Part shown: piece after piece, positions 1 to 12,200 of the stretch
Layout of the letters: every line of letters begins with the position of its first letter
Numbering within the stretch: the stretch's first letter is position 1
Assembly (NCBI GenBank): GCA_038087015.1
Contig: JASBNA010000029.1
Coordinates: 248,001 to 312,000 of the forward strand
DNA length: 64,000 nt
Source: Cerrena zonata
Taxonomy: Eukaryota > Basidiomycota > Agaricomycetes > Polyporales > Cerrenaceae
Reading direction: 5' to 3'
Made by a program: the position numbers and the translations under genes
Notes under the pieces: model-generated
What the model saw: the letters and a program-made list of their open reading frames with translations, nothing else
The model's database searches: none
Told to the model about the DNA's origin: nothing

Positions 1-2491
1 GTGAGATTGTGGGCGTAATTGCAAACGTAGGTTGGATTTGATCTCAGAACATTTGATTATATGCTAATACATGACAGCCTTCCGAGACTCTTCGTTCGTT
101 GAGGGACTCGAAGCGTATGCTTGACGAAACCCGAAGAGAGCTTGAGGAATCGCGAGAACGCGCTCAACTTAGTCCAACTCATACGTTTTCCCCTCTTCCC
201 GGATTTTACGATAGGCCCGCAGAAATCAAGGCGATTCAGTGTACATTGAGGGGCGAACCAAGCTTCACTGTGCTTTTCGGTGCAAGTAGCGTTGGAAAGG
301 TTTGCACATCATTTCTCGTTACGCACATTATACTCATCTGTGATCCAGACTGCTCTGCTGCGTCAAGTTCTAACCAGCTCGGAATACCATGTGTTGCATT
401 TCGACCTTCGAATTGCCGGTTTTGCGGATCTCGCGAGCCTGTACTTCAGTTTAAGGTTAGCATTTGTGCCAGGATAGGAAGGCAACAATCTAATATTTCG
501 ACTGCGTAGTCAGCAGATGGAGTCTTTTTTTATGGGCGTATCCAAAGATCCTGATATGCCTGGATATGAAGAATTCGAGAAGGAGGCCTGGGCTTTCAAA
601 GTAAGTTTAATGCCTGTGTTTTAAGTGTATGCACTCGTGATGCTCATCAAAGCCTCTCAGCATGATCGTCTCGGTGTCGAGAGACGCGTTTCTGCTGCCA
701 ATGGTGATGGACAAGGTGCTGCTATGTTGGGTGAGATCAAGACAAGCGATATTGCTCGCATCATGGAACTCTTCCAAGTTCGTGCGGTTTACCCATTCGC
801 TTCTTCTGCCATATATTAATTGGGACCATTCTGTTCCTTAGAGTTCGCTGTTGAAGTATTGGACCTTCCAACCCTCGCTTGACGCGAAGCCGCAGTCACG
901 AGAAGACGTTGATTCGACTTCTACCAAAAGTCAAACCCAACCTTCCAGTCGCATGTCTTCCCGCTTGTCGATGTTTCTGCGAAGGCACAAGAAGAATGAA
1001 GTGAAGGCTGACAAGGGAAAGCGCGCGCAGGTGAACGGGAATGGCGAAGCAATCGAGAAACCTCAAGAGAGGAAACCGCCTGTCAAAAAGATGCCAGTCT
1101 TCTTAATCGATGAGGCTCATAAGTTGTGAGTCTATAGACGGTGTTTCCCAATTCGCCAAAGTTAACTGGTTTGAATGCCCAGGCCTGCGCTGATCCGTTC
1201 AAGGGATACTATGAAATGCATCTTGGATGCTATGCTCGTCCTGACGAAACAGGACCGATTATGTCATGTTATTCATGCTACTAGTGACCCGTTCTACCAA
1301 ACCTGGCTTCGTCAACTAAACGTTATGCAACACTGTAAGGTATGTATATGAATTACTCCATCCCCGAATTCTTCTGACAATTGAGTCAAGATCCTCACTG
1401 TCGGGGACTATCCACGAGTCGACACACGGAAGTACTTCCGTGAACGGATTTTGCCCACTGTTCCTGAACGTCTCCGGTCCGGCCTCCAGTTCGAGAAGTT
1501 GTATGATGCTTTTGGTGGGAAGGTTGCCCATTGGCAAGATTTCGTAGCGGATTATGGTACGTACTATGCTCCACTCATCTCGTTATAATCAATATGAAGC
1601 ACAATGGTTATAGTTAACGCGAATGGACATCTCGAAAGTAAGTTAAGTTCAAAATCAATTTTAAGAGCCTCGTGCTCATGGCGTGCTTGTCTAGTCCATC
1701 AAAGTTCGCACTTCTTACAAGCACATGCCTTATTAAACTTGCACGTCATTCACTCCGCCCAAGCTGTTCCAGCCCAGACGATCTCTGAACAAGAAGCACG
1801 CTCGCCCCGACAGAGTCAACAAAACGGCGCCCAGCCCAATCTAAACAGAGTAAACTCAATGGGACCGGCACCTGTTACCTCTGGCTCAGGGTTCCGGATA
1901 TATTCCCCGCTCAACGGCGATCTTCACACCAACCCAATGGCATTCTCACCAACGGAACCGGAGTCATCCGATTCTGGTGCGGAATACAGCGCCACTCAGC
2001 TTTTGCGCGTTATGAATAGGTTCATCCAACCCGGCACTCGTGCACTCTCCTATTTCATCCTTTGCAGAGAGATGGGTGCGAGAGCGATCGATGCTATGGT
2101 CAGAGGGAAGATCCTTGACATCAGGTGGACAGATACCATTTCGCGGGAAGGATATGATCCTCGAGTCATGAGTATGCGCATCCGAGAAAGCATGCCGGCT
2201 GTCCAACGGCAGGCAAACAGTAGCGGTACCGTGGTGAACGATGCAGACATCTTGAATGAGCTGTCGGAAGATGACGATATGTTTGCCCTGACTGAAGAGG
2301 AGATCATGAGGATGAGTCAACAACAATGGGAGATTCTAGGGGCAGAAGATGAAGAGCAGATCGTCGGACCCAAGTTGGTACCGGTCACTCCCATCATGCG
2401 ATATGCCATGCGAAAGGTCGTGGATGAATATCGGGACGATGACAGGACTGTATCCGAGTACGAGTCGTTGGCTGAGGTGGAGGAGTATTAG
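1..2491 (+). CDS. P-loop AAA-type ATPase, 3' part (gene starts upstream)
   Basis: This is an ATP-binding protein of unknown cellular role. The window opens on what looks like an intron; the first visible exon starts at about 78 and reads PSETLRSLRDSKRM. A Walker A motif, GASSVGKT, is formed across the intron at about 300-348, and a Walker B-like stretch, VFLIDEAHKL, ends at about 1126. The piece between them carries a basic, low-complexity insert (about 900-1090). Downstream exons (to about 1560) read like the arginine-sensor/lid part of an AAA module, then come a Ser/Pro/Gln-rich linker and an acidic C-terminal tail ending EYESLAEVEEY at the stop at 2489-2491. At least seven introns are needed to join the pieces. 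It resembles fungal AAA ATPases of unknown function; I do not recognise a named orthologue. The 5' end is missing from the window. Confidence 0.7.
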
Positions 2492-2917
2492 GGTCCATTA
2501 TAGCACATGCGCGGTGCGTTCTGTGCTGATTATCGTTATGCCTTTCGCCTTGCATTCATCGCATTATTCACGGATTTTGTATTGCATACTTTGTTGTTGT
2601 AGTCTACGACGGTATACTCATTTGTATTTCTTCCCCATAGCAGCGTGTGATAATAGCTTTCCAAATACCTTGGCGCTTTTGTGGGTACATGCACCACTGG
2701 AGGAGGGGCCCCAAAACCCCAGCGCTGCGATGGTCTCTTCTACTCCGTGAAGCACCCTGGTTTCCCTATGCCCAAGCATCATTGAGGGGATCAAGGGGAT
2801 CAAGGAAGCACCATGCTACAACGGTCTGTATTACTACAAATGGTATTTTCTATTTTGACAGCCGCCCATCAACAAATCGCATTGCCCCACCGTTGCGGTG
2901 CCTTTGTGCAACGGAGA

Positions 2918-2925
2918 TATATAAG
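2918..2925 (+). promoter_or_regulatory. Candidate TATA box of the Argonaute gene
   Basis: TATATAAG lies 107 nt upstream of the Argonaute start codon at 3032, in otherwise C-rich promoter sequence. The spacing suits a TATA element with a short 5' UTR. This is inferred from the motif and position only. Confidence 0.4.
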
Positions 2926-3031
2926 ACACCTGCCCACGCGTCTATTCATCTCCCCATCTACGCGTTCTTTCATACGCCCCCTTCAAACTTTTGATACTTC
3001 ATCCCATTCCGCCAACACTAACGTTCTTACT

Positions 3032-6000
3032 ATGAGTCAACAAAGAGGTCGAGGAGGCTATGACAGAGGAAGAGGTAGTAGAGGAGGTACTGGTAGTCCT
3101 GCACTTAGTACAGGCTCCAGTCTTCCTGGTTCGGAGGGATCCAGAGGTGGATTCAGAGGTGGTGACAGGGGAGGATTCAGAGGGGGAGATAGAGGAGGAT
3201 TCAGAGGAGGAGATAGAGGAGGATTCAGAGGAGGAGATAGAGGAGGGTTCCGAGGGGGAGATAGAGGAGGGTTCCGGGGTGCGGATAGAGGCGGTCGTGG
3301 CCGTGGAGGACCACCGCGAGGACGAGGAGGGTGAGTTCATCATTCCCTGAGAGGCATGTATTGTTCATGGATGATTGTTCAGGGTTTTTGCCGAAGGGCG
3401 TCCTGCGAATGTTGACGCCCGTCTTGGAGACAATTCGGAGGATCAGCTTGTTGCTTCCCTTCGTTCCCTCACCTTGAGGGAAACTGATCTTCCTGTCCGC
3501 CCCGGGTTCGGTACGGATGGAAAAGCAATCAAACTCCGAACGAATTTCTTCCCCGTGAAGGTCCCGAAAGGTCCGCTTTACGAATATGATGTCAAGATAA
3601 CGCCTCCAGGTCCGTTCGTGTTATGTGCAGCTCAAAATATACTACTGATCATTTTATTTTAGCTGCTGTGAAGCGTGTGAAGAGGCGTATCTTCCAACTC
3701 GCAGAGCAAACCAACGACTGGACACAAGCTGGCTTACGTGGGCGAGTTGCTCATGATCATACAAGCAAACTCATTGCCGCGGATAAGTTGCCTCAGCCTT
3801 TGCAGATTCGAGTTCCATTTGAGGACGAAGATGGTCCCCAACCTCAACAGCAGGCAGCGAAGGGGAAGAGCAAGAAACCTAAAGTGCCTAAGGAATACGT
3901 GCTGACTATTGAATTCGTACAAGAGATCGAAACCCAGAGCCTTCTCAAGTACGTCCTTTCTTCATACCTTCCTTTTCTGAGCTGTGCAGGCTGCCTGAGG
4001 CTTCGAAATACACGTATCTTCACGGTCCGAGTGTCCTCAGCCTCAGGCCTCGGCATATGCTCCGTGTTTTGTGCGGCCCTTCCTTTTCCTTTCCTTTCGT
4101 TTTCACCTCGTGTGAATTGAGTCTCACGATTTCCCTTCGCTGCAAAGCTACCTTAACGGGCACCCCCAATACCGTGGCTATGATATCATGCCTGTTGTAT
4201 CAGCGCTAAACCTCATTCTGACGGCTCATCCGAGTCGAGTTGCTGGTGGAGGTGTGATGGTTGGAAGAAATAGGTTCTTTCACCCATCTGCCGCAGAGCC
4301 ACCGATCTCCCTTGGAGGAGGCCTTGAAGCATGGAAGGGTTTCTATTCCTCTGTCCGTCCGGCCCACAAGCAATTAATGGTCAATGTCAATGCATGCACT
4401 ACGGCGTTCTATACCCCTGGTAACTTGGCCACTCAGATGCAAGAATTCCTCAGATACAGCTTTGGTGCCAGACCGAATGCGTTTGTAAAAGGAGTACGGG
4501 TACTGGCAACACATCTTGGATATCGCAAAACGGTCAAGAAAGTTGCTCATGTGAATGCTCGACAGCATAAATTCACAGCGGAGGGCATGGGTGAAGTAAC
4601 TGTGGAACAATATTTCGCCCGAAGTGAGATACTCTCTTCGATACTTAAAAATGGGCTAATTGTGCAATAGAATATGGAATCAAGTTGCAATATCCTCAAC
4701 TCCCGCTAGTCGATGTCGGAGGACAGAAGCAGAACTTCTTACCTCCTGAAGTATGCGAGATTCTCGAGAAGCAACCATTCAAAGGAAAATTGCTAGACAA
4801 TCATACGGCCGAGATGGTCAGAGTCGCTTGTCAGCCTCCTAATATCAACGCTCAAGCAATTGTTGGGAGAGGTCTCAAAGAACTTGGTTTCAGTGAAACT
4901 AACATCAGCCCGCTTAATGCCTTCGGCGTGTCCATAGGCAACGAGATGGCAGTGGTCCCAGGTCGTATCCTTGCCTCGCCCAACATTCGTTACGGTCAAG
5001 GTGCCCCTCGTGTCGATGAGAGAGCGAGCTGGAACCTTCGAGACGTCAAGTTTGCTGTTGGTGGTAGGCTCTCCAATTGGGCTGTACTCGTCCTTCAAGA
5101 TGGCAACGGACGAGACGAATTCTCTGGTGCTGGCGATCCTGAATTACGGAGCATCATACAAGGGTTCTCTAAGATGTGTCGTGTTTCCGGTATGAATGTG
5201 GACGACAAGCCTCCATTCATTGCTGTCGCCCAATTGCCCCCGAAGGATGGTCAGGATCCAATCCGAAAGAACGCCGTTGGGGCGATACGAAGCGCGTTGA
5301 TGACAATCAAACCGAAGCCGAGTCTAGTGATGGTCATGCTGTCCAGTGCAGACAAGCACATCTATTCGGGTATCAAACATCTTTGCGATGTATACCTTGA
5401 TGTAGCGACCGTCTGTGTACAGTCCTCCAAGATTCGGAAGGAGAAAGGACAGATGCAATATTACGCCAACGTTGCTCTGAAAGTCAACATGAAGACCGGT
5501 GGTGTAAACCACAGGATAGACCCAAGGAACATTCAGTGGCTTAGCCAGGCGCCAACAATGTTGGTCGGGATGGATGTATGTAGAACACGCGGTCCATGAC
5601 AATTCTCTCATTGACACCAATCATTTATAGGTAACTCACCCTGGTCCTGGTACGGTCTCCGGCACGCCTTCCATTGCTGCTGTTGTGGCTAGCATCGACA
5701 AGGACTTTGGTCAATTCCCAGCAAGTATGAAAATTCAGGAATCGAAGAAGGAGGTATGAAACCTTTCATCTAGACTCCGAGGACCATTGATACTAAATTG
5801 CTTTAGATGATCACCGCCCTCGCGGATATGATGGTCGAAAGACTTGAAGCTTTCAAGGCTAAAAGCAGGGTTCTCCCAAGTCGCGTTCTCGTTTATCGTG
5901 ACGGTGTTTCTGAGGTCAGACTCCAACTAATATTATTAAGATGTCGAGCTCATTATTTTATAGGGACAATTCAATACTGTCATTTCCGAAGAAATGCCTG

Positions 6001-6602
6001 AAATCAAGGCTGCATTCAAGAAATTCAGTACTCCCCAGCAGCCGTACAGTCCAAAGCTCACCATCGTCATTTGCGGCAAACGTCACCACACTCGATTCTA
6101 TCCCACTGAGGCCGAAAATGCAGACAAAGATGGCAATCCTCGTCCAGGAACTGTTGTTGACCGTGGTGTGACGGCGGTATACGAGTTTGATTTCTTCTTA
6201 CAAGGTGAGGTGGTCCCCAATATTTGCTCTGTTGCGCAAAAATACTAATAATGAACTTATTCAGCCCACGGAGGACTTCAGGGCACTACGCGTCCTACAC
6301 ATTACTATGTGGTGCATGACGAGATCGGCTTCGGTGCTGACCAATTGCAAGGACTGACCAACAACGTCAGTTACATGTTCGCACGAGCAACTAAGGCGGT
6401 TAGCTTGGTTTCTCCTGCCTACTACGCCGATCTTGCCTGCGAGCGTGGTCGTTGCTATTTACACGCATTGCTTCAAGGAATTTCGGACAGTGGTGCCACG
6501 GCCACAAGCGAGGGCGGCAACACTGAAGTCTATCGAGAAGGTGAAAGGATGTGGAGAAATGGCGTTGCTGGCACTTTGAGGAACACTATGTTCTACTTGT
6601 GA
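3032..6602 (+). CDS. Argonaute protein (RNA silencing effector)
   Basis: This is an Argonaute that would bind a small guide RNA and silence or slice matching transcripts. My model has nine exons (3032-3330, 3383-3609, 3663-3948, 4148-4623, 4671-5575, 5631-5753, 5807-5914, 5964-6204, 6265-6602) and gives exactly 1,000 residues, a normal family size. The N-terminus is an Arg-Gly-rich head with six [12 protein letters not shown] repeats. The N domain follows (from [20 protein letters not shown]), then PAZ (about 4150-4720), MID and PIWI. The slicer residues look intact: the Asp in GMDVTHPGPG (split by an intron at 5575), the Asp in YRDGVSE, the His in [11 protein letters not shown], and a plausible Glu finger between them. 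It is therefore predicted to be catalytically competent. An RNase III-domain gene lies convergently 309 bp downstream. The start was chosen because the RGG head begins there and a TATA-like element lies 107 nt upstream. Confidence 0.96.
3146..3289 (+). repeat. 24-bp tandem repeat encoding the RGG head of Argonaute
   Basis: Six in-frame 24-bp units encode GGFRGGDR (last unit GGFRGADR). Neighbouring units are nearly identical at DNA level, so the array could change length by slippage. RGG boxes are known RNA-binding and arginine-methylation sites. Confidence 0.9.
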
Positions 6603-6911
6603 AGATTGCGATGAACGTTGGAGGTAGCTGGAGCATCTTGTACTAATATTCGTGACGTTGCGCGATTCAGAATGTATTCATATTTGGCATGTATCGTATA
6701 TGTGTGTATGTAAATTGTATGGCATGGTTGAAGTAGAGCATAATAGAGTGAGGAGAGTGTGTAGAAGATATTGTGGGATGTTACCTTTGTAATAACTTTC
6801 GATCTTAAACCTATCGAAGCTTAAGGATCTAAATCGAATGGAAAACGTTGAGCGTGTTGCCTTTCCAGAAGGCTGTTTTGAGTGTCTTCAGTATGTATGA
6901 GGTCTTGGTCC
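6603..6911. other. Convergent intergenic region between Argonaute and RNase III genes
   Basis: These 309 bp hold the 3' ends of two convergent genes. The sequence is AT-rich with several TGTA/TATG runs suited to 3' UTR and polyadenylation signals. I see no other gene. The two transcripts may overlap here. Confidence 0.6.
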
Positions 6912-8687
6912 TTATATTTGATCCATAGGGGAGTCCCGGCGTGAAAGAAGAATATCTCGGAGGAATTTCTCCCTTGCTACCGTGTCAATGTCTCGGGGGA
7001 GATTGCTAGGTGTCGTTAATGTCATCAGTCGCCTCGCACGAAGCGATTCCTTCAGAGCTTTCTCTAGAGCCAAAGTGTCGCAATAGTCCAACTCCATTGG
7101 GACAGAAGAGTCTTCTGGCGGTACCGAGTCTTCTTGAGACAGATCGATCTCCATTGGCTCAGGCTTGATAAAGATCGGGCAGTGGTCATCAACGAGCATC
7201 GCGTCCTCTTCTATCTTGACGATTATTTCATCAAGCGATGGTTCAACGTATTCCGTCTTGACAGCGAAAAGTTCATGGAGGTAGGTAGGTTCTGTTTTCT
7301 TGAATGACATTCTGGGCCTGAGGCTTCGAAGAGCGATTCAGTCATTGTTAGAGTGGTAGGAAAGACAGCGCCTTACCCCGGATTCAGACTCCAAATAATA
7401 TTGTGGGCACACAATACTATAGGTCGTAACAACTCAGGACCCCAGCGATGAGCATCGTCGGGCCTGAAATAGTGGAACCATCCAAAAGTAGCCATAAGCA
7501 TCTGAACTCGCTCGGTACCTTTGATGGGAACAGAGGTGCTCAATGGACGACCGTAGTCAGAAGTGCTCGATGGACGATCGTAGTCGTAGATGTTGAGATA
7601 AAAATCGTGAACATTTAAGGTAGAGGAAAGCCTGGAGAGAGTATCTTCCTCGGTGATGAGGTTGGTGATGTTCTATATATCGATAAGGTCTTTAGTCAAT
7701 CTTCGTCGATAGGATGATTCACTCACTGTAACTAGACCGGGTGCTCTACTTGTCGCCATGTAGTACTCTGGAAATTCGTGAGTACAAATCTGGCAAACCC
7801 ATAAGTCTAGAAGTCGTTCTCCGACTTCGATCCTATCTCTGCTAGGCCCTTGAAGCATGCCCTTGCTGAACCTGAACCTGAACCCGTCCTCCTTGGATGG
7901 CAAAGAATCCAGAGCGACCTTACCAAATTCACGAAGCCAAGACCACATGTCACGATTGCGGAGGAAGTCTGAGAGGGCAGCTTGAGCATCCGTTTCCGGA
8001 ACTTTATCCCCCCATGGAAGCTTGGTTTCAGTCTTAGGCTCCGGATAAGACGGGGATATGTTTCCAATGCCGTACTCGTGAGTGAAGTCTTTATTGGCAG
8101 CTTTGATTACCGGAGTGAGGAGAGTCTGAAGCCAGTCCGAAGCCGCATGTAGACCGTGTTGAATGAAGATCGCCCCGACGTAGGCCTCGAAAATGTCCGC
8201 GGTGACCTTGGGAGGAGACTCTTTGAGTGCTAAGTACCAGCTGTCGTTACACCATCGATCGTTTTTCTCCAGTTTAGCATCTTTGTCAATACCGAGAGCC
8301 CGCGCTAAACGTCCGATAGTGTCGTTCTTGCAGATGATTCGCCGTACTATCTATGATTGGGTTAGAATAATGGTATTTTATTTAGGATCGATAAGGCGAA
8401 GCTACCATTCGTCTGATAGGATCCAGCGTAAGTTTGTCCAGCATGAATGCTGCGACAAAATTGAGGACTCGATCACCAGTATACTCTAGAAGATCATTGT
8501 TCTCTTCGGCATCGATTACGGCGTTGAGAGCTTGAGCCAGGAGCGTCGGGTTCAGATCCAGATTAGGAAGACGAAAGCTAAGACGATTCGCTAAGATGTA
8601 TTCTTGAACCTGCGTGAGGGGCCTCTCGAGATATGGTATGCGTGAACACTTCCGTGGTCGTGGTGGTTGAAAGAAAGATGAAGACAT
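6912..8687 (-). CDS. RNase III-domain protein
   Basis: This is a predicted double-stranded-RNA endonuclease. The model has four exons (8687-8406, 8350-7727, 7672-7377, 7311-6912) and gives 533 residues. The RNase III signature appears as NDLLEYTGDRVLNF in exon 1, and the second metal-binding site as VTADIFEAYVGAIF in exon 2. The acidic residues expected at the catalytic positions (Glu and Asp in the first motif, Asp and Glu in the second) are all present. Only one RNase III domain is visible. I see no helicase, PAZ or clear dsRNA-binding domain, so it is not a full Dicer. The C-terminal exon is acidic, with IVKIEED and IKPEPMEID, the latter resembling SUMO-site patterns. It could be a stand-alone nuclease in RNA silencing, given the adjacent Argonaute, or a rRNA or mitochondrial processing enzyme; the sequence alone does not decide. 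Confidence 0.85.
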
Positions 8688-9203
8688 GATAGAAATGGGA
8701 AGATGGGGTTCGAGATATTGGAACCCCAGCTTCCCATTTATACTAGTAGCAGTTTGAAAAGCCGCGTGTCATTTCTAAAGATACACGGTGTACCTTTTTT
8801 GAGTGGCGACCCGATGATTGACCACAGGAATGTCAATACTAAGTCAATGCGCATGCTGTAACAATGGATCAGATTATCAAAACCGTTAGGACAATGAGAT
8901 ATATCGTGTCCACACCTAACATCATATCTAAAATATAACCCTTGTGGTCGAACTATGATTGACAAAGTGGTAGCAGTCGTGAAGACAAAGGTATGTTCAA
9001 ACTCAACGCCCGTGGCTGTACTGAAGTATTTCCTATTTTGGATTCATGGCGATATGCCAAGCCTTTATCAATATCTCGCCACTCAAACCAAAGCTTAAGT
9101 GTAACAGAGGAGTTCCAAGAAGATGGTATGGCAGAATATATAATACTTGTCAACTTGAAGAACAGTTTACACATCATCTCTCATTCCTGTGATCAAACCG
9201 TGA
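8688..9203. other. Intergenic region upstream of the RNase III gene
   Basis: This stretch holds the promoter of the RNase III gene and the 3' flank of the SMP/C2 gene, both on the minus strand. Short open frames on either strand show no recognisable domain. I see no further gene. Confidence 0.5.
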
Positions 9204-12200
9204 CTATATCTCTGTATCAACATCAGGCTTCCTCTCCTTCATAGAGAATCGTTCTTTAACAGCATGTGCCCCTTCTTCCACATTATCCTTTAGCCATATA
9301 GCAGTTCGCACAGGTTTCGCTTGCATCATTCCTCGATGGTCTCGATGCAGCTCCTTTTCATTGTCCTTCCACTCCTTCAATTTACCTATCAAACCACCTT
9401 TCTTCCCGCTCGTAAATCGAGATCCAGAGATTGCGTCGTCTGATTCACCACCATGTCCTGAATCAGTAGAGATGGACCCGGATTCTGGGGAGATTTCTTC
9501 AGCGTCTTCAGGTCGGACTAAAGTATTGACCTCGTCCTCTGCATTGACCGCCTCCACATTGCCTTCGGAGGAATGCCGATGTTCGCGTGTCGGAGTGGTA
9601 CCACTGTCGACCGAATGAACGTCTTCGAAGCTTCCGCGGGACTTTCCCTTCTCATTGTCCTGATCGCCACTTTCCTCCATTATCCCAACGGTCTCCCGCA
9701 ACCCTCCAGCTCTCTCGCGATTAAACGCATCCCAAGCTTCCTTCTGTTTGGCGCCTCCACCATCTAACATCTTCTTATGGTGTTCAGAAATTCCCGGCTT
9801 GAAGACTAAGTTCAACGCAATGGCACCAACACGTTCGACCTTGTCCTTGTCGGAATCCCAATAGTCCAAGTTACCATCTGGCGACACGTAGTTGAGCTTT
9901 AAACGAGAGTAGTCGTCATCTTTGGCTTTCCAAAGTGGTATTTCTACTATGCCCTCGAGGTTATCGACGACATCCCGGAGCCATAGGACGCCCAGAGCTT
10001 TCTTGCTCGATGTCAGGATAGAACGGTTTTTGAAGGTAAGTAAGAGCGCAGCCCCGTATCGTTGACGAACAGGAACGGGCCGTACTCCGTCAGCGGGCCA
10101 TGATAGAGACCCATCCTCTTGCCTCGATGCGGTTTTGCGGGAGACCTTGGACGATCCGTTTGACTTGGACGCTTTGAGTTTGAGAGAGCACTTCACTAGC
10201 TCTTCAACTACTCCAGAGTCGGCTTTAACGACAATATCTCGTATTTCCAGTGAACCAGTATCGAAGCCGAGCAAGTTGGGCGGAAGTTTCGCTTCAATAG
10301 GTCTGAATAGGATCGAAATTCGAATACGTCCATATCCGAGGCCCTCCTCTAATGAATAAAACCGAGTGAGCTCCGATGCGTTAACGAGCAATTCGGAAAG
10401 CTGTTCGGAAGGTGAGTTGAGATTGAAGATACAAGAATAAGGATAATATTCACTTTGAGCATCACAACGCCCAGAATTGCGTCGTTTTCTCTCATCCTCG
10501 AGTCCTTTACGGCAATGGTGACATGAGCCTTTCTCCAATCCTTCACGAATCGTTCTGTACCGGCGTTGAACATCGGATAGCTTGTGATGGGCTTCACCCG
10601 AGTCTTGTACACCAATTCGTCATTTAACGAGCTACAATAATCATATGTCAGTTACGACTATATAAAGCACTACGGAACGCAATCTGGATATCGATGACGA
10701 GACACTCACATTTCGCAATACGAACTCGGCAACCCTTCTGCTTCTTCCTCTGGTTCCCCGCTATCATCTTGTCCCTTCCCAGCTTCCTCCGCCTTTAGGT
10801 TCATCTTCACCCCTCGATGCTCTTTCATCACATTCAAATCCTTCACCTCATGCACTTGTACACTCAAAATCCCCGAAGGCCACTCAGGATCCGGTGGGGT
10901 CGTCAACACCGTCTTCTCTAGATCGTTCAGAGCGATAGCTTTATTTTCTTCTGCCTTCTGGAATTCGGGTTCTTTGAGAAGATCCGAGGGGATACCTGGA
11001 TCTGCACCGTCTGTTTGTGGGCGGGAGGAAGAAGAGGGTGGAAGTTTGCCATAGTAGCCGACGGTATATTCGACGGACCCTGGACGATCGGAAAGGTCTG
11101 GGCTGGATAATGGAGAGATTTTACGGACTGGACGACCTCGGTTTCGGACCAGGTCGAGGACGTCTATTTCGGCAATACCTAACATATCATCCTAGAAATA
11201 ATGTAAATTGTTCTCTCAGTAAACAAAGCTTATGATTATGTCTCTATCAAACCTACCACGCTCGTTCGATCAGAGTCCCAAAGTTGAAAACTCAATTTCT
11301 CCCTCAGCCGAATGGTATTCACGTCAACCATTAAGAAAGCAGTTTCTTCGTATACTGGATTACGGTCCCCTTTGATGATCCTTGTCGAATACAGAGGTTT
11401 CCCCAGCTTGGAGTACGTCAGGGTGATGTAAGGATCTGCTATAATAGTTCGCCTTCTGAATGATTTCTACTAAGAGGGAAGAGGATAGACTTACCAGAGT
11501 CTCCGTCAAGATCCATGCCCTTCACACCTGTTGCACGATGTATGTGCACGACGAGGATGCCCAACGCCTCAGTATCTGAATAAACAGTTCACTCAGTCAA
11601 TCCGCGCTGTCAACAGAGAGAGAACAACAGTTACCTTTCTTTACATCGTCTCCACTAATCAACTGTTGTAGATCGATCGTCAGGCTCTTCGGTGCAACAT
11701 ACTCCGCCACGGCGGTATCAATCGCACTTGAGATGAAACCAGAAATGAATGGGATGTCCATAACGTTGGGGAGGATTTTGTTGAGAGGTACAACAGAAAT
11801 GGTGATACGTGGTAGGCCCATCAAACTGACCATAGTCGTCTTGACACTATCAAACAATAATACATATTGTTAGTGTACTGCAAGAGAAGGAGATTCCGAT
11901 ACTCACAAAGGCGGGTCAGAGATAAGTTGGAGACGGGCTCGAGCTGTGCCAACCGCACCGGTGACTTCGACCCATATTGCTAAAGGTCAAGTTAACATTG
12001 TTCGAGTCCCATACTTCCTACGGAAGAGGGCACTTACGAACTTTGAGACCCCACACCCCTCGTATTCCTAAGAAAAATTCTACAAGCAAGCTATTTTGGC
12101 GATGAGTAACGTTGGAATGTAACCTTCAGAAGAGAAGATTTTACTCACTGAACATTCATCGCCTTGCTTGTAATACTCTTCCCACTCGGTAGCCCCCGAT

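Noticed and set aside
2999..3350. Acidic and Ser-rich frames over the RGG repeat
   Set aside because: They are other-frame readings of the 24-bp repeat in the Argonaute gene and periodic only for that reason.
6912..8687. Dicer
   Set aside because: Only one RNase III domain is present, with no helicase, PAZ or second RNase III domain in the model or in nearby sequence.
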